Positions 12,941 through 24,900 of a stretch of 39,205 nucleotides of DNA are shown here, in pieces (position 1 is the stretch's first letter; each line of letters begins with the position of its first letter). Below the pieces are notes generated by a model. It was not told where the DNA came from. It was given only the letters and a program-made list of their open reading frames with translations, and did not search any database. Source of the stretch: Branchiostoma floridae (lineage: Eukaryota; Chordata; Leptocardii; Amphioxiformes; Branchiostomatidae); contig NC_049983.1 of assembly GCF_000003815.2 (NCBI RefSeq), forward strand, positions 21,964,468-22,003,672, given 5' to 3'. The position numbers were made by a program, and so were the translations under genes.

Positions 12941-15900
12941 TGTTTGTGTGAGTGTGCGTATGTGTGTGTGTATGTGTGTTTATTGCAAGACTCGAGAAGC
13001 TGTAGATGGATTCTAATGACATTTTGGTCTACTAGATGGATTGGAACTCCAGCATTAAAGTGCAACCTAATCAGTTAGAAATAGCTTAATTTCACAAAAG
13101 GCAGTTACATCACAGGTAACCTACCTGATGGTGTTAGCCAAGCGGTCTTCAGCTACAGGCACAGCCACCAGCAAACCTCCGTGGTCTCCTATAGCGTAGN
13201 NNNNNNNNNNNNNNNNNNNNNNNNNNNNNNNNNNNNNNNNNNNNNNNNNNNNNNNNNNNNNNNNNNNNNNNNNNNNNNNNNNNNNNNNNNNNNNNNNNNN
13301 NNNNNNNNNNNNNNNNNNNNNNNNNNNNNNNNNNNNNNNNNNNNNNNNNNNNNNNNNNNNNNNNNNNNNNNNNNNNNNNNNNNNNNNNNNNNNNNNNNNN
13401 NNNNNNNNNNNNNNNNNNNNNNNNNNNNNNNNNNNNNNNNNNNNNNNNNNNNNNNNNNNNNNNNNNNNNNNNNNNNNNNNNNNNNNNNNNNNNNNNNNNN
13501 NNNNNNNNNNNNNNNNNNNNNNNNNNNNNNNNNNNNNNNNNNNNNNNNNNNNNNNNNNNNNNNNNNNNNNNNNNNNNNNNNNNNNNNNNNNNNNNNNNNN
13601 NNNNNNNNNNNNNNNNNNNNNNNNNNNNNNNNNNNNNNNNNNNNNNNNNNNNNNNNNNNNNNNNNNNNNNNNNNNNNNNNNNNNNNNNNNNNNNNNNNNN
13701 NNNNNNNNNNNNNNNNNNNNNNNNNNNNNNNNNNNAAATTAATGTTTTATCGATGTAAGAAAGAAAAGCCAAGTAATACTATGAAAGTTTACCTATGATA
13801 ACATACTATATATACTTAGTAATACATAAGTATATACATACCATACATTACATAATGAAATAGTTCAACTTCTTTTCGACTTCAAAAAGATTGGAGACCA
13901 AAATTTTACCAGTCCTCTGGAAGAAGATCAGAGGACTGGTTAAGAATCTCTTTGTGTTACCTTGAACCAGTTGTATCCACCATCATCAGAGATGTAGACA
14001 TCAGGGTTTGTTGTTTGTAGTGCATCAGACACGTGACCTAGAACAAAAAGTTAACACAGACTGCAGAAATAGTGCGATAGGGCGAAAAAAAAAACAAGAT
14101 GGGTAAAAAAAAACAAGATGGCTACATTTTCAAATATAGGCACCATAAAGTTGTGATGACTGTTGTAAAAAAGAATTAAAGGGACAAAACATGGTATCAG
14201 AGCCAACAGGGCTGTGTTTAAGACATGTACTCGTGTTGTAAAAGTGACACTAGTGTGGTAGACTGGCATCACCAACAAAGTTGTTAACTACACTCATGGC
14301 TTCCATATTGGTGTCACTTTTACAACTATTCAATAAGTTTCATTTCTACACCTACAGCCCTGGGTACCTCACAAGTGTCATTTCTACAGGTACAATTATT
14401 AGGCTACAACACATTGCTCATTTTGTTACTTTATTGTCATGTTGACCATCCCTGCAGAAGAAAAAAATTCTTGTTTTTTTTCCTGAAATCAGGCGAAAAT
14501 TAATGCACACGCTGATGTCATCCATAAAATTTACCTGCTGTGGCTAGTGGTGCGTACCGGTTCGCCGAACCGGACTTGGACTTGCTATAACTTTCGGTTC
14601 AAGTCCGGATAAAACCGGAACGTCAAAAACCGGTTTTCTGGAAAACCGGAAATCTCTTTCTTGTTGTATACTAGTATCATCTAAAAACAACGCTAGATGC
14701 CTATGTAACTTTTTAATCGCAGCCAACAGGCCAGAAAATAACGTATTTCTGCGTATTGTCCTACCGCCATAAGCGGGCCAAGCACATGGTCGCGCCACGG
14801 GAACCTTCTTTCAAAATCCGGCAACGCGGCAAAAATGACAGGTTGACTTTAGCAATATTACCCATGAAAATAAAGCATATGGATTTGTTTATCTCCTGGT
14901 ATGGGTTTTAAGTCCCATATCTTCTGAAAATGAAGAAAATTTCCAAGATAAAAAGATAAACAAACTAAAACAAATCTCCGGCGCGGCGACTGTAAATGAC
15001 ATTTGCCGCTTGCCGGGATACTTCACTGACACTATGGGTGAGTAGCTTGTTAAAAAGAAACACCGGCACGTTCTATTTTAGAAAGAGTTTTAAGTTCATG
15101 AACTTGTTTTATAACGTTAACGTTTGGGAAACTTTAGCGACCGTAAAAAAACCGGACTTATAAGTCCGGACCTGAACCGGAATCTTTGGACTCGAGTCCG
15201 GACCTGAACCGGAATGTGAGCTTCGGTACGCACCACTAGCTGTGGCCTGATGTGGAATACTGAATAGGACACTGTGAGTGTTGTTGCCAGGATGAAATCA
15301 TTTTCAGTAACCTCAATTACAAATCCTCTCTAGGTTTGAAGGTGCGACGTGCCAGGGTGCCAGACCCTCTGAAACGCTATTTCCTACATTTTGAGGTGTA
15401 AATTTTGCTGGTAGACTATGCTGTTCAACGGTAATATGTTTTAGTGAAAAATTACAAAAGGGAGGTTTTTTTTTCAATATCTTCTACATATTGATTTTTG
15501 TCCATAACAGAGGACAGAATGGGCAAACCTTTTTTCCGTCCTCTGCTGCAAAAATTCCGTCTAATACTTCCAAAAGTTTCTAAGTAAATAATCATCGACC
15601 ACCTACCATGAACCAGGATGAGGCCCACTGCATTAGGCTCACTGAGAGGCCCCATGGGAGCGTTGATGCCCTTCACTCTGCTGTACTGGTTGTGAATCTG
15701 CAGGCCACACTGGGGGAGGAAACAATCATGTTGGTCCATTAAAGGGCATATGCCACTCCAGGACTACATAGTCTTATTGTATGTACCAATCATTAATACA
15801 GTATCAGAATTGCCCTGAGGATGGTCACAGACAGTCACTGAAACGTTGGTTGAATAAAAAACTTGGTTGTGTAAAAGAATTTGTCATTTGGAGTGCGAGT

Positions 15901-18900
15901 TGATGTCAGATAAGATGAAACTAATGCTGGCATGTAAAAGTCAGACAGGTGTGTATAGGCTCACCTGATCAGACAGGTGTGTATTAAGTCAGACAGGTGT
16001 GTATTAAGTCAGACAGGTGTGTATTAAGTCAGACAGGTGTGTATAGACTCACCTGGTCCGAGGGCTTCTCACATGACATCCCTGCCGGAGTTGGGACAGG
16101 CTGCCACACCCCTCCCCTGTCGTACGTTATCATGGTCCTGATGCTTTTGTCTGGAAAGAGAGCAACATATATTAAATTGGTAATATCTCATGTCCAGAAC
16201 ACGAGTATCAAAGTTCAGCTGCAGTACCTTAGAAAGCTGCTAGGTTCAGCCCATTATTGAACTTGATTTTTGCTTTCCCTGTCCCTTCACAGGGTAAGTA
16301 CCAGTAAGCACAAATTTCAAATATCATCAATGGCACAACTTCTTGAGCTTGCGATGAACAGGGCAAATTGGAGAGATTTTAACAGTGGACTACTATAATA
16401 CATGTACGACTTCTTGAGTAATGCTGTCCATAGACACACAGATGGCACCTAAAATATAAACTTCTTTGCAATGGTAGTAATGACCACGGACAATGACTTA
16501 TGCACAGGCTTTTAGCTAGGATTCTATAATAGGGAGTCCAAACTTATTAGTGAGTCGTGGTAAGTGACTATTGTAGGGGGGTCTGGTGGCATCCACCTTC
16601 CATGGTGCAGAGTTTTTGATGATTTTAAGTTAAAAAAGTGCATTCTTAGGTATCCCAAGAGGCAAAAATACTGTTCCAGAGGTCACAGTAGAAGACTGTG
16701 ACCACAGATGACCTGGTAGCATCCCTGGTCAATCAGAATTTCATGCTTGTCAGACGATTTTCTCCCCAGTGTAAGGGCGTCCAGGGGCATCAAATTTCTT
16801 GTTATTCTAAGAAAAGTGAGTCCAGATGACCCATTGACGCATACCTGGCTAAAAGCCTGCTTATGCACATTCAGACAATTTGAAGTCAACTTACCGTTCC
16901 TGATCTGGCTGGCCAAATATACTCCTCTGAGGGACTTCACCTTGTAGAAGTCTGTCACGCTTTCAAAGTTTGGATACTGTGGGAAAATTGTCATAAAACA
17001 TTCAACAACTGACTCTTGCTATACATGTACATGTATGTATATCACACCTATATATCTACGGCCAAATCTACAATTTAATGACCTCTAATAAAAAAGTTAA
17101 AACTGTCAGTACTGAATGGCTGGACAGATGCTGCTGTGATAAAAAATTAAGGAGCCTTCATGCACTGTTTGTAAATACTGGATAACATATTACACAAATT
17201 TCTACTGCTAATTCATATGGTAACATTTTTCAGATTTGCTGTGAGTCTTACCAAATGTGATGTGAGTGACACAGAGAAGATGATTCCGTCTGCTCCTGAT
17301 GTGTAAATGGTTCCCGTTCCAGTGTCTGAGGAAAGAGAACACCATTCTTTATAAATTATTTAATTACTACATATAAGGCAAAGCTTAAGCTCCCTTCACA
17401 CGAGAGCACGAATGAGCCGGAATGCCATCGGAATAAAAATTCTTTTCTATTCGTGGCAATTCTTGGCAATTCGTACTGTATTCTAAACATTCTTACTGCA
17501 TTCCCGAGTTCTGGACATGTCAAAAACTGCCGAGGTGCATTCGAAATGGAGAAATATCAAATGGCATTCATAATCGTAGTGGATTCTAAGTGTATTCTAA
17601 CTATTCTAACTGCAGTCTGACCGCATTCTGCGGCATTCCAACATTATTCAAAACATTCTTATCTCATTCGATGGAGAACCGAAACGGCAAGCCATCTCGA
17701 ATCCTGCCAGAATGCGGCCGAAAGAATATCTCGAATGCAGTGAGAATGTCTAGAATACACTACAAATTCACAGGTCATAGAAAGGGATTTTTATTCTGAC
17801 GGCATTCTGGCTCATTCTTTCTCGTGTGAAGGGGATTTAAGGCCCATTTGGAATACCCACTCGGAATGGCACCGAATGTGGCACGAATTTTGCCAATACT
17901 TCATTCCGGCTGGTTCTGCTTGATTCCTGCTGATTCGATTTCAGTGTGAAGGCCCTATAAAGGAATACATGATTGGGACTGTGAGATCTGATATTCCAGA
18001 ATTATAAACTTTTTTTCCCAGCACTTACCTCCTTCATCATCCACATGCATGAACACCATTCCCTCCGACATGTCCAGGATAGAGTAGAACTGGAAGGGAG
18101 AAGGAGAATTGTTTCATTCGACAGAAAGTTTTATTTTATCAAATGTCAAAACCCTTTTTTAGATTTTTTTCTTTTTGGCCCTCTAAGCTGGTTAATTAAT
18201 TATATCAGTAAAACTTCACCCGTCCTATTCTGTGCTGCTGCTGAAGATTTACGTCCGATTTCGGAATTCCCAATCAATGCCGTTTGCTGCAGTATGCCAC
18301 ATTTAAGGGGAAAATGCCCCAAACCAGTAGGATACTGGACCCACTTACAAATGCACATGCCTTATATATGTGGAACCCGCATATATTATACATGTATATA
18401 CAGGCACAGCATGACTTAGGATTTAAAGAGGGAGATAAACTTTGAATTGAAAGGCCAACTATACTAAATAGATGATAAATAAATTCCAAAGTCAAGGTTT
18501 CACTTGTTTTACATGAATCAGTCATTCCAGTGCTCATGGCTAATTTGACTGACTGACTGAATTTTGTGGCGTCAAAAATTTGAAGTGACATGTCCTAATC
18601 AGTTCTGATATATTATTTATTATATGAACATAGCACTTTTCATGCTGGCTTTCCTTCTAGACGTTCTGAACATTGACCATTACTTGGAAATATCTGCTAA
18701 CTCATTGCATTGATTCTCTCCAATTTGCCGGAAAATCAAACCAAAGTTTGTACCCACCCTGTCTGGAGTTATGGAGGGCAGCTGGGCCAGTTCCCATGTG
18801 TCTCCTCCGTTTCTGGACACATGCATCACTCTGGTAAAATTATTCTGCAAAGAAACAATAATATCTTAGACTGTGGGTATACATGAAGACATGTCCTAAT

Positions 18901-21900
18901 GTGGCTTTACTGGTATAACGTATACATGTAGCAGTCTGCAGTTATTCCAAGGTTCCAATTAGTTGGCAGGGCTCTAAATACTGGGTGCATGTGCACCCAG
19001 GTGCACCCAAAATTGGAACTGTGCACTCAATTATTTTCTGTGGGTGCACAGAGTAGCCTGGGTACCATCCGGAAAGTAGTTCGCTCCGACGTTCATTATA
19101 TACTATATACAGTCGCTTCTAGCTCTGACATTCATTATACACTATATACAGTCGCTTCTCTGTGTTTCCGTCTGGGAACGCGGACCATCTCAACGTCTGG
19201 AATCGTCCAAATTTTGGACGCAGACGCTGATTGGTCCCCACATAGGAGCGAATTATGGAATGGGTTCATGTGATCGTTCGAACCGGTGTTCCAACACCGG
19301 AAAAGCCCCACGTCCCCTTGCTTGCGCCGGCCTGTTGTCATCGAACGAGTGCTCTAGAACCCATTCCTTGATTCGCTCATCAACTGGCGTCACCACCAAA
19401 CGGTTTGAATGCGCACGTCTCCAGACAGATAGCAGAAGCGAACATAGGAGCGAACTACTATCCGGATGGTACCCAGGCTATGCACAGAGTGCATCCAAAT
19501 ATTTTATTATGTTTATGTATGTAAAAATATCAAAGTATACTTATAGTCTAGTATACATCATATTCTTGACATCTAAGTGTTAGAAAGACAATAAAAATGT
19601 CTGTCATGGCACTTGTTTAAGAATTTGATAGCTTGTAACTAAGTTTTAATTTTTATGTCTTTACTTCAACTTAAGTGGTGCACCCAAAAAAGTTTTGGTG
19701 CACCCAATTTTTTAAGCTAGGTGCATCAGTGCACCTAATCCCAAAAATGAATTTCGAGCCCTGGTTGGCAACAGGGAGACCCTGGTTCCAAGGATCATGG
19801 CATCTCAGTTGGAATGAATGATCAAATGAATGAGAAAATCATTTATTTTCCTGTAAAACCTTTCAGTCTTGCAACTGAAATGTGTTTTACTTGCAACAAG
19901 TTAGATGTTACAAAAAGTTAAAAGTAACAATGAGTTGAACTTTATTAAAAAGTTGCAGTATTCACTTACTTCATTCAGCTCAATGGAAACATATAGGAAC
20001 TGCCCCTGCTGACCAAAACTGTACACGTGTTCCGCAACCACTGAAAATATAAAATCATGAGAGACCGTGAGTTCTGTATGAGCTTTCGGATCCATAGGCT
20101 GAGACAGACTGAGTACTTTTACTACATACATTGTGTCTGATCAGGGCTCTAGCCAGCATCCGTTTTTCCGTCAATTGACGGATATTTGCTGCGTGTTACG
20201 GAAAAAATTTTAAAACCAATCCGTCAACTTTGACGGGCAAAATCCTTGGTGGATTAGCTACAGGCGGCTTGGGGACGCCGTCCACGGCCGTAAAAGCCAC
20301 ACTGTTTGTTTTGCTATAATTATTATTGTTGACGAAGTGTGTCAGTGGCCTTTCGCATACAATAATCTCATTAAAAGCCTGTTTTTCAAGGTCTTACTTC
20401 AGTCTTTCTAACTCCTGGAATAGTGTTTTCGCGACAATGGGAATTGGCTGACGGAAAAAAATTTCGAGCTGGCTAGAGCCCTGATTTAAAACTAAAATTT
20501 CTATATGTCAAGCATGTCAATGATTACAGAAAAGCAACTGTATGTCATATCTAACCCTCCCTTGATAGTAAACAATAGACATTAAACTCAGGATGAGAAG
20601 AAGAAGAATGTACAATTTGACCGTCACATTTGTGTTAACAGCGATACTCACCAACAAAGTTCTTTCCCAAATCAGTGCTCTTCAACAGGTCATAATTATA
20701 GCTCTCCGCTGTAGTAACATTAAGACAATCATGTTATGTTCTATATATAACTGTAGAGCTCACTTTCCATAGCAGTGAAGCAGGCAGGTACTGTCTGCCA
20801 TTTTGGTGTCCCTTTCTGAATTTCAATCGATTGTAGGTCAAATGTACACCGTCAGTTCGTTTTTATCAGCAAGTTTTCATATCATTATAATAAGTATTCT
20901 TCTGGACAGGTATTCTATTCATGGTACTGTTGACATTTTGAAATGTCCAAAAACATATAAACTTTAAGGTACAATTGCCTGTAAAGAAAATAATTATCAT
21001 GGGACAAGAATATGGCAGTAGATTGTAAATACAACAAGGACACCCCATGACATCAATGCTCTTCAAGCTGAAAGCCCCATGCTTTAAATCCTTGATATAT
21101 GGGTGTAATTGGTCAGAAATACAAAGGACAAGTTTGATGTATCAATAAACTTAAAGCTAATCTCCAGCCCTGCACCTCCATGCTTTGTCACCACATATTC
21201 CACCATCCAGACTGCACTGGACCACTTGTTCCACCCACCCCCACAAGTCCACCATACCAAGGAACACCAAGGAAGACAAAAACTTGACCTACGCTTGGGG
21301 AATTCGAGACCCCATGTGCCATAGTCATCGAAGTAGTCGTAGGAATTCAGGCTACTAGAATATGGACCATAACTACCAGCTGCACACAAATGGAGAAACG
21401 TCAGTGAAAAAAATTGTTTGTTTGGATTGCAATAAAAAAAACAAGCTAAAACCCCGAAACCAACTAACGGCCACACAATGTGTTTTTTTTTGGTGAATTT
21501 CTCTACTTTGTATTTCAACCAGCACTACATTGTACATAACTCTTCAAAATGAATGCTGATTCGGAATAATTTTTCTGTGCCATAAATGCCATTGTGAATG
21601 TCTGGAAGAGAGACATCTTCTAGAATGGTCCAATTACAGATCAAGGAAACTTTTAGCACACAAACCTTCAGACATGTGCTTGGGGTCATAGGTCAGATAG
21701 ATGGTGCTGTCTGTATCATAGCTGGCAGTGCCCCTGTGGAAAAAATTAAAATAGTTCATAAAAAGTTAATTAAAAGTCCTTCCTGAATGGCATGGTGTAT
21801 CTCTTTCTATAGAGATGTCAAGGTTCCCGGATGGAATAGGAGAGAAGCAACTGTACTATAGTATAATAAATGTCCTGGCGTGTATGATAAGCATCCCCGT

Positions 21901-24900
21901 CTTGTAATTAGCCATACGAAAGGGTATGTCACCCCGTAAGGGGCGGTATAACCCCGTTGTGTGTAAACATGTGCGAACATGTTTGATCACATTGACCGAT
22001 GATGATGATGATGAATAAATGTCAGAGCGAGAAGCGACTGTATATCGTTTATAATAAACATTGGAGCAAACTACTTACCAGATGGTACCCAAGCTTATCC
22101 TTCCGGACACTGAAAAGCAACTGTTCCTGTGATCTCTAGTGCTAAGTCCCATAATCCCAACTCCCATACTGGTCCATAGTCCAAGGTTTAGGAAGCACAT
22201 AGACCTTTTTCAACTATCCACTGGGTGAGAAATATTAACTCACTGCTGAGGACATTGACTGAAACATATGCTTACCATTTGAAGTCGGCAACATAGTTAT
22301 GCACCACATGCCAGTTTCGACCGAAATCCTGGGACAGGTAAAGGGAGTGCTGGAACGTACAAAAATAAAATCAAAGTTTTATGATAACATCATCATTAAT
22401 ATCATTCACAGCCTCAGAATCTGTAGTTGTATGATCATTATCTGATGAGGGCTCCAAATATTTTTTCTCACTCATCTCGTCTCACCTATCTGGCCTTAAG
22501 GTGGGGTCACACGTGCGTATATATTCAAGTCCATATGAGGCGCGCATGGGAGTATTTGCCTCCACCAGGCTCCACAGGTCGTTGTCAAAATAATAGAAAT
22601 TGGAAAAACGTAAACAGGTAACATGTCGGACGAGTTAGCTGGGTCGCTAACATTACTTCTCGGTCAGCAAACTCATCCGGTATGTTATGTACCTATATTC
22701 GTCCAATTTCAACTGTTTTTTCCGCGACCTGTGGAGCCTGGTAGAGACTAAGAGCTTCATACGCACCTCAAACGGACTTGAATGTATACGCATGTGTGAC
22801 CCCACCTTTAGTCTGTTTGACTGTAAGGGCACCATGAAAGATGTGGCAAGCAGTCAGTTTTCTGTTTTTCTCAGTGTTTCACTTAGTGTTATTCCTGTAC
22901 ATTCTCTGATATTATCCTCCCACCCTGGGCAAAGCAGTTCAGACTGGCGTTATAGGCAAGCAAAGCTCACCAGGGCATTTGCAAATAAGATTAAGAAGAA
23001 ACGTAGAGTTTATGCCTTTGAGACAGAGTACACGAACATGTACTAGACTGTTAGTCAGACTGTTGCCTGTTCCTAGTGTCATCTGTGCAAGCTAAGGACA
23101 TTTTGCTTTCATTTACTGTCAATACAGACAATCAACATATCAAACTATTCCACCTACATCGTTCTGTGAGTGTGCGAGGAGATAGTCCTTGTTTTTGGGA
23201 TGGAACTGTATCGTGTCCACGTTAAAGTTGAGGGTGATCCCATCGAAGGTCTCGCCCCCGTCCGTGGTGACGTAGATCCTGGAGAACGAGCCGTCAGTTT
23301 CACCGCCTGTCATGTAGGACACTAAGAGAACCTGCCAACACAGAAAACATGCAGCAATTTTAAGGCAGGGCTCTAGATACTAGTACCACCTGCATATGCA
23401 GGTTAGTGCAGGTAAAATTGGAGTTGTGCAGGTATTTCTGGTGTCTACTTGCACCTATCCTGCACTGGTCCATATACTGGGTTTTATACATAAATGTCAT
23501 ATGATTGGCTACATTGAATGTTACAAATGCACCACCTATAAAGTACAAAAGAAAAAAAATAACAATGGTTTCTGAACAATTTTAGTATGGTCCATACCTT
23601 CTAAATTCAGAGTGGTGCAGGTATAGTTTGTCTGATGCAGGTAATTTTCAATGATACCTGCACCAGTGCAGGTATGCAGAAAAAAGTATTTCATTTCGTC
23701 AATTTCATTTCTTTTTTTCTTTTCTTTATATCAGGTATAAAAACCCAAAGAGCTCACAAAAGGACACAATATCATACATATAATATACTTTTAAAAAAGC
23801 TAACTGTACAGAAGACCATAACAGTTGTAGAAAAATTAGTTACTGTAGTACATGTCAGAGGTCAACAAGCGTTTGATGATACAATTATTGGAGGAGAGCA
23901 ATCTTTGTAAGAAAGAACACCACATCCTCCTTCGCCTGGATTCAAATGGTGAAAATTTTCTGATTGGAAGGCGTGGTGAATTTTCTTTTCATCTTCGGAA
24001 AAACAGGGGCAGGCTATCCAAAAACCAATTTATTAATAAATTGGTGTGACCTACATTTGTAAGTGGCATTTCTAATTAAGTGAGTGAAATAGCAAGTTTA
24101 CAAAAGCCTTGCCTGTCTCACTGTAAGACTCAATGTTCACTATTATAAGATTCAGAGGGGTGCATATTTTGTACAAACGTCTATGTTTATGGAATTATAG
24201 CTATGGACAAACGTAATCAGGATATGTTGAATTTTGGTGGTGTAAGCACTATAATTTATACCAAATAGTACTAGTATATATCTATTGTTATCATTTACAA
24301 TACCTGTATGTCTCGTATAGCTTGTAATAAATAATACTGTTAAACTAGCTTACCCTTGCAGGGTCCAGCAAGCTTTTGTACATCCCGTTGTCCTTCTTGA
24401 TGTAGGCGTTGTTGATTTTCTTACTGATGTTCTGGAAGGTTTTCCCATAGTCCGCACTGGGGGAACAATCATTATTCATTACACTTAGTAGTAGTGAAGA
24501 GGCATACCGTATACAGCCTTGATTAAAGTGTGTGCCCCAATTAAAGTAGGCACCCCCGATTCGAGACATATCACAGACAAAACTGTAGGACTGAAACTTA
24601 TCATGGAAAAACTCAAATACGTCTGCACCACTTCTCCACTGATCTTGACCCTGATGAATTCGAATCTGTGGTGTTTTTCGTTTCTTTTCTTTTCCAAAGG
24701 TTATTTTGCAAAAATCAAGGACTGCTAAACATTACATCTCAATCCTTGACCAGGACAATGACTAATATTACTTCCATGACAACAGAAATAATGTAATCAG
24801 TTGGTGTGTTTATCTGTTTGTGTATCCTGCCTTGCAGGTGGGCAGCCTACCAGGGTGTAAGGCTGTGACGGTGTAGTCGGTTTGCAAGACATCTTCTAGA

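Noticed and set aside
13149-13798. Long frames across the second gap
   Set aside because: N-filled; only the 13125-13199 minus-strand piece is a real exon, in another frame.
15930-16052. Tandem repeats that could suggest a CRISPR array
   Set aside because: Units are directly adjacent with no unique spacers, in an animal intron.
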